Positions 54,929 through 64,000 of a stretch of DNA of 64,000 bases are shown here, piece after piece (within the stretch, counting starts at the first letter, position 1; every line of letters starts with the position of its first letter). The translations under genes and the position numbers were made by a program. The notes beneath the pieces were generated by a model, which was given only the letters and a program-made list of their open reading frames with translations, had not been told where the DNA came from and made no database searches. The DNA comes from Psilocybe azurescens (Eukaryota > Basidiomycota > Agaricomycetes > Agaricales > Agrocybaceae), in contig JAJIRX010000696.1 in the NCBI GenBank assembly GCA_023853785.1, forward strand, positions 62,001 through 126,000, in the 5' to 3' direction.

Positions 54929-55149
54929 ATTCTGATGTTTCCGATATCGTAAGACCGCTTATTGTCGAACACTTGAACGAGATTTTCACTGGAGGGGCGA
55001 ACTGATTTGTCGGGTAGTTTGTCGTACCTCATGCAATCTTCAAATTTCGACCTCGGCTTGCCAGCACGTTCGTATGGCATGTGGTAACAATTCATAACCC
55101 TGGGCGCTTAGACGATTATATATACTTACCAACTTGTGGCTAATATAAA
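54929..55149. other. Spacer
   Basis: Between gene D and the SDR pseudogene; no frame with motifs on either strand beyond antisense readings of gene D. Confidence 0.3.
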
Positions 55150-56015
55150 TCCATGATATTGAGCTTTTACCATGGGATTACCTTCGCCGTGCTTTTCGCG
55201 TGTGGAGTTGTCAATCATGTCGAGCAGGCGCTCAACAGCCTGGGTTGCTGTCGGGAATGGCCTGCGACCAAAGCCTGAAAGATGCCGTCTTTATCGTTGG
55301 CGACGGTTAAATCGTCCGTCGATATTTAAGATAAGGTTTAAGTCAGACGCCCAGAAACAACGTTTCCGTGTTGGGCCGTATGGGGAGGGGATCGCTGTAG
55401 CGAACTACAGGCGTACCTCAGCGGTGCACATGGGGTCCTCGGGACAGGAAAAGGACATAGGGTCCTGCCATTATCAATTGTACTTAGTTAGGTCTGCATA
55501 GGGCTACGCCCCAATAGACATAAATTGACAAGAAAAAAAAAAAAAAAAGGTTTAAGTCATTCAAAATGAGAGTGTGCGCGTGTTAAAGAAGGGTATAAGA
55601 TTGCAACGTACACATATCCGTGGCGACGCCACCAGGCGATAATGGTTTCTGACCGTGTTCAACTCGTTGGGCGCTTACCTGGATTGTCAACGACAGTGTC
55701 CACCTACCATGCCGTTCTTCAATTTCTTTAGCCATCGTCGTATCATTGGCAGCATCCGCGGAGATGCATGCGATAATTTTTAGGCGATCAGGGTACATGC
55801 TCCTTAGCTCTTCGAGTGCGGGGGCTTTTGTGGGATCGCGTACAGCCCCATATACGAAAGCGGTTGCATGAGACACGAGTATACGAGCGGTAAGAGCAAG
55901 GCCTGAGAGAGAATAATATGTTTCTGTAAGCTGCAACTGTTAGAGCTGTTTGAAATTCTGTACCTATTCCACGCTCACGGAACTGGAGAAAGTATGTGCA
56001 TGCACACCGCCATGA
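55150..56015 (-). pseudogene. Short-chain dehydrogenase/reductase pseudogene
   Basis: On the minus strand an SDR can be followed in pieces: RERGIG at a splice donor (about 55980) joined to LALTARILVSHATAFVYGAVRDP, ALEELRSMYPDRLKIIACISADAANDTTMAKEIEERHGR, a shortened SPGGVATDM, and far downstream AVERLLDMIDNSTREKHG (about 55185-55245). These match the cofactor-binding start, the NADP-loop region, the SPGW/VATDM motif and the C-terminal helix of C-factor-like SDRs. The catalytic Ser-Tyr-Lys part (the segment with YxxxK) is absent, the phase slips after GR and a SINE-like element separates the last part. Hence non-functional. A short relic of an accessory oxidoreductase gene. Confidence 0.7.
55346..55548 (+). 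mobile_element. SINE-like retroposon with poly(A) tail and target-site duplication
   Basis: About 200 bp starting GACGCCCAGAAACAACG and ending in a run of 16-17 A (55532-55548). It is bracketed by the direct repeat AAGGTTTAAGTCA at 55333-55345 and 55547-55559 (13 bp, or 11 bp if the AA is counted to the tail). This arrangement is the mark of target-primed reverse transcription by a LINE machinery. A TAGCGAACTACAGG sequence at the start of its middle part resembles an A box, but no convincing B box was seen, so a tRNA origin is unproven; a processed cellular RNA is possible. Confidence 0.75.
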
Positions 56016-56763
56016 CCAGTGGAACTTGCGTAATGTTAGTGAGTAATGAGGCGCGCCTTGTTCTTAACTTATAAGGCACTTTCGACCAGAAAACATCAGG
56101 CTCCCAACAGCTGCGTCACACAGGGTCAGGCGTCAAAGTTTAGTCCAAAGTTTGCAGCCAGTCGCAGCGGACTCTCGCACGCATGGCTTTAAGGTCAAGC
56201 CGTCCATGCACATGGACCTGTTTGTGTTATGAGCCAGGGTTAAAGGTGAAGCGTGAGGTGGAAGATCAAAAAGGGGAGAGATGAAAATTTGACATGAAAG
56301 GGTGAAAGCATGGCACGATCCATAGACAGGTATGACTCAGCTAGTACATTTCTTCTCCGACTCGTATAAACAGAATATCTATTTAATCTACCGAATGAAA
56401 TTTCGAGCTAACTTGATAGAGGAAGACACCCCTCTTATTGCGATAGTAGAGTATGACCGACTTTTACGAAATAGAAACATATTAACAAAATTGATAAGAG
56501 AAATTACAACACTTTTTCACCTTTGAATAGAGGAAGGTGTGGTGACTCTCAACATAGATTGCTCCTGCTGACGAGCCCTATCAGCTCGATGCTTTTCCTG
56601 TTTTTCCTTTCTGTAATTACCAGGATAAGTCGTATATGATTATGATAGACGAAAAATGATGCGCACAAATAAGCTGGATTTCCAGGAGGAAGGCGAGGTA
56701 ATGGTCTATTCGCTAGCTCTAATTGACTAAAGGAACGAATTGTCAACTGTTCAGCATTATGAG
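56016..56763. other. Intergenic, nothing recognised
   Basis: Upstream flank of the SDR pseudogene and downstream flank of the hypothetical gene; short frames only. Confidence 0.35.
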
Positions 56764-57538
56764 TCACATTGAGCAAGTACGGACATACCCCATGCGTCTC
56801 AATATTTCCCTACGAAGTGTCATATGATATGATCTGTCAACTACCTTTGGAGCCAATCGGAGGTATGCATCAACTTGAGGCTGGTTTTCAGGCTTTAAAG
56901 AACATTTCAGTGCCTCAGCTTCTGGGTTCAGGTCACCATTTGGCAGCAATATGGGGCGGCTACGAAGGGTGTATACGAGAACATAAGATATCCACTCATT
57001 GAGTTTATCTGTGGCCCGTTGTGTTACGAGCCCGGAATTGGGATCAAGGCGGGTTTCAATTGCAGAGTCCAGGAATGCTGCCCTTGTTGGAAACCTGATG
57101 CTGTCAGGAAAAGGAGGAAGTGGAACAGAACGACTGTAGTTGCTGATGACCAGGTTGAAATCAGAGTCAGGATGAACAATGATCATGTCTGGATGGTTGA
57201 TGTCATCTGTTGTCGACTCCAGGAAGGTGGAGTTAGGAAATGCCCTTGTGCGATTGGGGTCAAAGAGTAGACCATCATTGAAGTGGTTATGAATGTCTGT
57301 GAAAACTCGGTAGGGAAGTGAGCCAAGAATTTCAGCCGCTGCATGATGTATGTCTTGATTCGCAACTATAATATGCATCGCAAAGAGTTCTGTCGGTACG
57401 AAGTGGATAAATGCCAGTGCATCTTCTCCATATATCAAGCATTGGATTCCCGCTTGAGATAAGATTTGTGCGGCTCTGAGTCTGTCTTTTGCACTGACAG
57501 ACTGTGTGGAGATTTGTCATAGAATTCAAGCATAGCAT
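56764..57538 (-). CDS. Hypothetical protein of an Agaricomycete-type family
   Basis: The main exon (to about 57438) encodes 224 residues starting at IYGEDALAFIHFVPTELF and running through HPDMIIVHPDSDFNLVISNYSRSVPLPPFPDSIRFPTRAAFLDSAIE, LDPNSGLVTQRATDKLNEWISYVLVYTL, RSRPILLPNGDLNPEAEALKCSL. Another phase upstream carries DRLRAAQILSQAGIQCL directly before it, so an N-terminal exon with a one-base slip or unrecognised intron is likely; the end near 57538 is approximate. Frame length, proline-aromatic patterns and the lack of stop codons make a real gene likely. I know similar uncharacterised proteins from mushroom genomes but cannot give a function; no signal peptide or transmembrane helix. Confidence 0.6.
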
Positions 57539-57861
57539 TCAAAGACCGAAGCCGTGAAGAGGCCGCGACGCAGCAGTTGGGCGAAAAAGTTACGATCAGT
57601 TTATGAGTTATAATATATTATATAATAATACTATATATATCCACTTGTTGAAACAACAGTTTCATTCTTCGTAGTGCGAATGCGAGCCTCTGAATCGTCC
57701 ATTTCATGCGGATGGTGAGGTGAGAGTCGACCGAGCATGCTATATCGAAGTCATCCTCAGAAAGGCGCCGACGTTTGCCCAACGAGCTGGCCGACGTCGT
57801 GGTTTTCGAAGAGAGTTTGATAACGTGGAGGCAGCCAAATAACGGTGACGCGGAAGCAATT

Positions 57862-58207
57862 TGTGACGATCCGGTACATTCCTTGCTTACTGATTATCTA
57901 TCTCTTTAATCTTATCGTTTCGACTCCACTCCGTTTCGTCCCCTAACACATGACTTCGTCTCTTATCCCTGAAACCTTCCTTTACTAGATACCCTATTTA
58001 TTATCCCTCAGCCACAAACCCTTTTACCTAGTTCTAGACCTCTCCTCTACAGTATAAATACAGACCGTGTAGTAGCTACAATCCCCAGTGAATAACCAGC
58101 TCTTATACCTGTCTATACCAGCTAAAGCTTCACTACCCAAACCTTTATCCGTGTGGCAGAACGAAACTATCGCCGCTCCCGCAGTCACGATAGTCACTTC
58201 TGTCACA
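57862..58207 (+). repeat. 5' LTR of the Ty3/gypsy element
   Basis: Begins TGTGACGATCCGG and ends TTCTGTCACA, so TGTGAC and GTCACA form the usual short terminal inverted repeats with TG...CA. A TATAAATA box is at 58053-58060, consistent with a U3 promoter. Right end is inferred from this symmetry only; the second LTR is not in the window. Directly after it (TATTTTTGACAGTACACTC) no TGG-starting tRNA primer site is seen. Confidence 0.65.
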
Positions 58208-58381
58208 TATTTTTGACAGTACACTCTACACTCTATCTAAAAACTCTCCTCGCCGTCTCGACGTCTGGTAACTTCTGGTCTGATCAACCAGAACCATCCG
58301 CCTCAAGACAGCAAAATCTGATTTGTTCGAATCTTTGTTATCCCGTACGTAAATCTTTGAAATTTTTAATTACTAAATACT

Positions 58382-59724
58382 ATGCCACATAGATATACCC
58401 TACGTTCCCGCTCCCGCGCCACTGATCCTGACGATCAGCGATCGCGAACTGTCTCACCGAATCCTTATTCGGACGTTGCCGGCGAACACACTCTTATACG
58501 CACTTATAGTGACGTTGTGTCGTCGAGACCCCCTGCTCCTTCATATGAAGAGAGCCAGGATGCTATGGCCCAGTCTCCTAATAACTTAAGGATGACACCT
58601 GGTGGGAATAGCTTTATTTACGGAGACAGTATTGTAATGCAAACAGTAGAACCTAGTACTACTGAAAAAGATATATCCCCTTCTCATTCTGAAGAGACTG
58701 ATGAGGATGAAAACGGTCCATGGACCACTGTCCAGAGCAAGAGCTCCAAGAGACATGAAGCGGCTACGCGCCGTAAGAATTCTGCTAAAGAATTTAACAA
58801 GCATGCTAAGAAACGAGTGATTGAAAGCTCACCAGAAATAGACTCGGCCATTAAAGAAGCCGAAAATTCCTTAACTAAGGAAGAGAAAGAGCGGATTGCC
58901 CGCCGAAATAAGAAAGTCCGCCGAGAACGGTCTCAGTCTCTCGGCGAAGGAACCTCCAAAAACAAAGGAAAAACCACTGATCCCCGAGAATGGGGAAATG
59001 CTGGGATTCCAAAAGGAGAACTGAGCTCCAAGGCACAGAAAAAGCTCTTAAAGAAGCGAAGAAAGCTGCTAAGACGAAAGAGGCTAATAAAATCAATGAT
59101 GTACCTGCTACACCTATTGTCAGTGAGAGTATTTCTACTGTTCCAGGCCTCCGGTTTGACCTAACGGCCAATCGTACTCGTCTAAGGAACGAACCACTGC
59201 CTATATCTGCAAGGCCAGTGGCCCATGTAAATCCTAAATCATTCTTAGGTACAGCTTTAAAAACTGCACAGACCAAGACAAAAGCCAAGAAATCTAAGAA
59301 GCCAGTGAGTAGCTCATCCGAATCTTCGGATTCTGAACCATCATCAACAAGTTCTTCTGAGCCTAGCAACGACTCATCCGGAAGTTCCGATTCAAGCAAG
59401 TCTGAAACTTCTAGTAGCAATTCGGAAGAACCATCAGATGATCCGCGTGGAAGATCAGACCGAAGGAAGCGCCGTAAGAAGCACCGCAAGTCTAAAACGT
59501 CATCAGGCGGGAAGGCCTTCAAACCAAACCCATATGATGGCCGCGCTGACCCGCGCAGCTATCATCGGTTTGTAAAAGAAAGTAAAGCCTACCTTGAAGA
59601 TAGTGGGTTCAAAAAAGCGAAGGATACTAGCCTTATCATATTTCTTAGAAGGAAAAGCCTATGACTATTATTTACAGAAGGCTGCTACCCAAGAAGAAAC
59701 TATGTCTATGTCCTTATTTTATAA
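58382..59724 (+). CDS. gag: Gag N-terminal part of the retrotransposon, in broken phases
   Basis: Starts MPHRYTLRSRSRATDP. Low-complexity N-terminus with many Ser/Glu/Lys, GPWTTVQSKSSKRHE, then a serine-rich linker (KKPVSSSSESSDSEPSS) and the capsid-like part FKPNPYDGRADPRSYHRFVKESKAYLEDSGF and ALSYFLEGKAYDYYLQ, ending near FPIDFR. The phase changes at about 59037-59041 (A run), about 59615 and about 59765, each by a single base, while composition and motifs continue. This is the retrotransposon structural protein; particle-forming role inferred from the family. The breaks look like the same one-base errors as in cellular genes. Confidence 0.75.
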
Positions 59725-62700
59725 TGGACTTTTCAACTACTGCTTTCCAATTGACTTCAGGCAAAAATACGAAGGAAATTTGAGCATGCCACTCAAGGCA
59801 ATAGAAGAGTTAGCGAATATATCTATTACCTTGAAGAACAATTTAACTTACTGGGATCAATGACTGAAAGTGACCTTGTCAGTCGTTTCTGGAACGGTGC
59901 CGCGGATTATATTCAACGTGGACTGTGGCGTGACGGACTCCATCCGGACTCCTCCACCTGGGAGGAAGTCGTAAGCCAGGCTGAAATAATAGAAATTTCG
60001 GAAACCGTGGGCCGCCCGAATAAAGATCGACAATCAACGTCGACTTTGCGAGATCAAAAGGGACATCGTGATAAGCGCCGATATGACTCGTCGCGATCCC
60101 GACATGATGATAAGCAACGAGAAGCCAAACCAAATAAATATAATAACCGAAATAGTTACAATAAGGATAAATATAAGCCCTTCAATAAAGAAGGTACAAA
60201 CCGTCCTAAGTTTAATAAAGACACTAGGAGAGAATCCAGCAGTAATAAAATTATACTATCTGAAAAAGAAAAAGCTGACCGGATTGCCAGTGGAAGATGT
60301 TTCCGGTGCAATGAGCAGGGACACATGTCCCGCAATTGCCCCCAAGCTAGTTCAGTTAAACATAATGGAAACAAACCTCCCGGAATGTCTACATTTAATG
60401 TAGAACCTGTACAGGAGGAGGATACGAAATCCGATTCCTCCGGAGAATTTGTCGAGGTCCTTGAAGACATGCCATTGGGCGCTATTAGTTTCGATAACGA
60501 CGATCCACCCTGGATTAACGAAATACGTTGCTACCCCCGAGACACACTCGGGGATACATTCGCAATGCATGCGTCTTATTTATTAAATATTCTGGGGCCT
60601 TACCCAGGAGATGAATATTATTCAAATGAAATATGTATGCCTGACGGACGATTCACTATTATCAAGTCAAACAACAACTTGAATACATACCACCTTAAAG
60701 ATGAGCTCACAAACTTTAGAATAAATATATCCAAGTCACAACTCGAGAACTCGAAATTTGACATCCGGGGATGGTATTCAAAACGGAGGGCGAAAGCTCT
60801 CTGCCTCACTCATCGCAAACGAAATTGGTGGCCTTTTGGCCAACCATTTACGGAAATTCCTACCTATCTCCTGAGGGATGGAATTCAGACCAACTATCCT
60901 TCCATTAATCCAATGACTGAAGATGATGCTCGGTTCTCTATATATCCCGTTGATAATACAGACATGTATTGTATTGAGGACATGGATTTGGATATGAAAA
61001 CATTCATTCGAAAATCCCTACTCGAGAATTATAAGCTAAATCTAGTTGATTGGTACACAAAACGACTTGAACGGAACCAATTATACAATAACAATTATTT
61101 AAAACACGTCTCAAGTATTTATGAGGCAGATATTGGCCGAAAGCATTATAGAGATCACTATGAAAGTTCGGAAAATGAACCTATACTACGAGACGTACTA
61201 TCAAACAGAACCGGACAGCCACTCAACCCGTACGTCACACAGCTAGACCACATTTTGAATCGATGCACACCCTACCCTGGGGATGATAACCAACCATGGA
61301 TTAAAAATGAATCCAGATTCAAGATCGAAAAGGGATATGACAATCGGTATATTATTTATGATAAAAAGCGATTAATTGAATCTTACCTCCATGTGTCCCG
61401 ATTAAGGTACGATATGTTTTCAGTCGGACACTGGTACGCGATGCAATGCGCGATTGATTCGGATAAATTAGACCCCTGCGCAATCGCCAACGACTGGCTG
61501 AGACATCGAGCTGTTCATGAAACAATCATCGGCACCCCATTAGAAAATTACGCGGAAATGTTATTGAACAATCATACCACATTCGCAGAGGAATTGCATT
61601 ACGATAACAATGAGGAACCGCATTTCCAAGTAAGAAAGAATGACATTAACCCTAAAACACTTGATGTGAGAGACCCATATCGAGATCTGGAATGTAAATT
61701 ACCAGTAACTTACCTCGAAAAGGAAGATTTCGACATCTGTGTCTGGTATGAAGCCCAGATAGCCTCATACGAGCTAAACAGACTTGAGGAAATGGAGGCA
61801 TCCAAGCCCGACGAAATCGAAGTACGAACGTCGAAAGGAACCTGGTCCAAAATTAAGGGATTAGTCAATAACTTATTGAGATCTAGAAAGCAAAAACCTA
61901 CTGAAGGAGTGGATCACGATGTAGAGGAACTATCCCCTAGCCAATACCTTCAGTTGTGCGGTGTTCAGGTCGATCGGAAATCGTATCCTGGATTACAACG
62001 AAATGCGGCCGCTGTAAAGGATAAGCGCAGGTTCTTACCGAAACCTGTGATCGTCAAGCTCAAAATAAATGAACAGCCCGTACGGGCCCTCATCGACTCA
62101 GGCTCGTTGGGAGATTTCATGTCTACCACACTTGCAGATCAGCTCAAAGTAAAGAAAATTAAATTTGATGAACCTATCACCTTGCAACTAGCCGTACAAG
62201 GATCACGTTCTAAAATCAACGCGTCAACAACCGTTAAGTTTGAATATCAAAACATTAAAGGCGAACGTACCTTTGATATAGCCAACATAAGCAACTACGA
62301 TTTAATATTGGGCACGCCCTTTCTGTATGAACATTCAGTTTGTATTGGGTTAAACCCCGCCCGAGTGATAATCGGGAGCGACGTACCTCTTCCCATGAAG
62401 GCGGGACCAGACACCAAGCCAATGGTGCATTCTGTACACCCAGTACACGATAACCTTGAGGTCGCACGAGAGACCCTGCGCCGTTACGCAGAACCACTAT
62501 GTAAGGACGTAAGCGAGACGGAACTGCCACCTTTAAGGGTCATTAATCACACCATACCACTGATAGATGAAACAAAGACATACCATTGGCGTCCCTCCCG
62601 CTGTCCTGAAGCATTCCGAGCGCAATGGGCGGAAAAACGCGACGCATACCTTAAATCGGGACGATGGAAGATTACATCGTCGGGGAACACAGTCCCAATG

Positions 62701-64000
62701 TTGTTGATTCCGAAGCCCCGGAAAGCAAACGAGCCGCCTGAGCTCCGTACTGTATTCGATTTGCGTGAGCGTAATAAAAATACATATAAGTTAACCTCAC
62801 CGTTGCCAGATATTGAAGGAATATTAAGGCGGGTAGCTCGCCATCGCTTCAAATCGTCGTTGGACGGAAAATCGGCCTATGAACAAATTCGTATAGATCC
62901 GGCGCACGTACATCGCACCGGCGTAACGACCCCAGATGGAAATATGGTTAGTTTGGTAGTACAGCAAGGAGATTGCAACGCTCCAGCCACTTACCAAACA
63001 CTGATGAATCACTTGTTCTCCCCATACATTGGTAGATTCATGGATGTGTACTTAGATGACATCTTAATCTATTCAGATTCCCTTGAGGAACATATTAGAC
63101 ATGTAAAAATCATCTTAGACATCCTAAAGAAAGAGAAATTGTACCTCAGTAAAGGAAAACTCCGCTTCCTACAATCAGAACTGAAGGTCCTAGGACGAAT
63201 AGTCGACGATAACGGAATCCGAATGGATGGCGACAAAGTCGATTCCGTTGTGAATTGGAAGGTGCCGACGAATCGCGATCTACTGAGAGGCTTCTTGGGC
63301 GCGGTAGGGTACCTGGCCGACGACGTTCCGGGTGTTAGAATACCTATGGGAACGCTCACATCACTCACCGGCGACACAGTCCCCTTCCGATGGACCTATA
63401 CAGAACAAAGAGCGTTCGAAGACGTGAAACGTCTTGTTGGGAACACGCGAGAACACCATCGTACGCCGTTGAACTACGCAAAGAACGCACCACAAGTGTG
63501 GATGGTAACGGATGGTTGTGCCACAGGAATATCTGGACTTGTCAGTCAGGGAGATGATTGGAAAACAGCGAAAATTGCAGCCTTCTACTCAGCTAAGTTG
63601 AATTCGGCCCAACAAAACTATCCAACCCATGAAATTGAGATGTTTGCAGGCATAGAGACCATGCTGCGGCATCGAGATATACTACAAGGGGTCAGATTCA
63701 AGTGGGTAACGGATCACAAGGGATTAATTCACTTACTCAATCAGAAAAACCTGTCTGGACGACAGGCTAGATGGCTAGAAAAGATATCCTCCTTCGAATT
63801 CGAAGTTGTATACGTCCCTGGAAGTGAAAACGTTGTCGCGGACGCCTTATCACGCATGTACTCGAACGACTCACCTGGTACGATACGAGCGCGCAGCGAA
63901 TACTCCTACCACGACGTGGCAGATGAAGACGTCGATGTAACGGAGGGCGCATTACCGATCCTTGCGGGAATCGAAGCACGCGCAGCTTCGCGAAGACAAA
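59725..64000 (+). CDS. pol: Gag C-terminus / Pol polyprotein (zinc knuckle, modules, protease, RT, RNase H), partial
   Basis: An uninterrupted 1425-codon frame open to the right edge. Capsid end (FEHATQGNRRVSEYIYYLEEQFNLLG), CCHC zinc knuckle CFRCNEQGHMSRNC (60298-60339), four related modules (60640-61790), aspartic protease with ALIDSGSLGDF (DSG at 62095) and ILGTPFLY, reverse transcriptase with KSSLDGKSAYEQIRI (about 62851), VYLDDILIYSDS (YLDD at 63049) and LGRIVDDNGI, RNase H with TDGCATGISG (63511), HEIEMFAGIETML and TDHKGLIHLL, ending VVADALSRMYSND. All belong to Ty3/gypsy. The RNase H start reads TDG where elements usually have TDA. Integrase is not reached. The long insert between knuckle and protease is unusual for the class. 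Confidence 0.9.
60640..61790 (+). repeat. Four diverged protein modules between zinc knuckle and protease
   Basis: Approximate limits 60640-60804, 60922-61080, 61309-61470 and 61615-61790, about 55-60 residues each. Each has x-R/H-F-x-I/V near its start, an acidic middle with YxxxD-like turns, then a hydrophobic-S/E-xL segment and a close: FDIRGWYSKR, LNLVDWYTKR, FSVGHWYAMQ, FDICVWYEAQ. The sequence just before modules 1 and 3 also shares PYPGD. Nucleotide identity between copies is too low to see directly, so duplication is old. Role unknown. Confidence 0.6.

Larger units (their letters stand above)
57862..64000 (+). mobile_element. Ty3/gypsy LTR retrotransposon, 3' part outside the window
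   Basis: 5' LTR 57862-58207, Gag from 58382 and a Gag-Pol frame that is still open at 64000. Domain order nucleocapsid - extra modules - protease - RT - RNase H; integrase and 3' LTR lie beyond the edge. Gag and Pol appear to be one fused frame as in many chromodomain-less fungal elements. It inserted 3' to no recognisable gene, so its effect on neighbours is probably small. Confidence 0.9.

Noticed and set aside
1..64000. CRISPR arrays, operons, riboswitches, bacterial ribosome sites
   Set aside because: Sequence is eukaryotic with spliced genes; no direct-repeat-spacer pattern was seen.

Overview
The window looks like nuclear DNA of a filamentous basidiomycete, most probably an Agaricomycete. 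Genes are interrupted by many short GT-AG introns (about 50-110 bp), both strands are used without operons, 5' leaders are CT-rich, and several gene families have their recognisable relatives in mushroom-forming fungi. These include WW-motif membrane proteins, an Egh16-like secreted protein and a TGTGAC...GTCACA-type Ty3/gypsy LTR. Family assignments come from motif reading only; no search was run.

Layout. 1-5 kb is gene-poor, with one leucine-rich hypothetical protein. 5-20 kb is a dense block: an Egh16-like secreted protein, a small membrane protein, homoserine dehydrogenase, a GNAT acetyltransferase, a secreted beta-carbonic anhydrase, a family-16-type methyltransferase, exonuclease 1 and the GPI-anchor enzyme subunit PIG-P. 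20-29.5 kb has a C2H2 zinc-finger regulator, 5-formyltetrahydrofolate cyclo-ligase and an alpha/beta hydrolase. 31-47 kb is accessory: a hAT-like MITE, three WW-motif membrane protein genes (A, B, C), an acidic protein, a GYPPS-repeat protein and a PIF/Harbinger-like MITE. 47-52 kb returns to housekeeping: a charged low-complexity protein, an NDUFAF2-like complex I assembly factor, proteasome subunit RPN3 and an intron-containing tRNA-Cys(GCA). 52-58 kb has a fourth WW-motif gene (D, decayed or poorly read), an SDR pseudogene carrying a SINE-like retroposon with target-site duplication, and a hypothetical protein. From 57.9 kb to the right edge lies a Ty3/gypsy LTR retrotransposon whose Gag-Pol frame leaves the window before the integrase.

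Cross-cutting observations. First, many otherwise well-preserved genes (Egh16-like, carbonic anhydrase, EXO1 twice, PIG-P, zinc-finger factor, cyclo-ligase, hydrolase, Gag) are broken by single-base indels, often in short homopolymers. Because conserved sequence resumes in another frame and splice sites are intact, consensus sequencing error is the simplest explanation, and the genes are annotated across the breaks. Second, the retrotransposon carries between its zinc knuckle and protease a roughly 500-residue stretch in which I see four diverged copies of one module ending in an F-x-hydrophobic-x2-W-Y motif. This is the most novel-looking protein architecture here. Third, two MITEs with exact target-site duplications and a SINE-like element show that three further transposition mechanisms have acted on the accessory part.

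The genes do not form one pathway. Homoserine dehydrogenase and the cyclo-ligase both feed amino-acid and one-carbon metabolism, and PIG-P, EXO1, RPN3 and NDUFAF2 are independent housekeeping functions.
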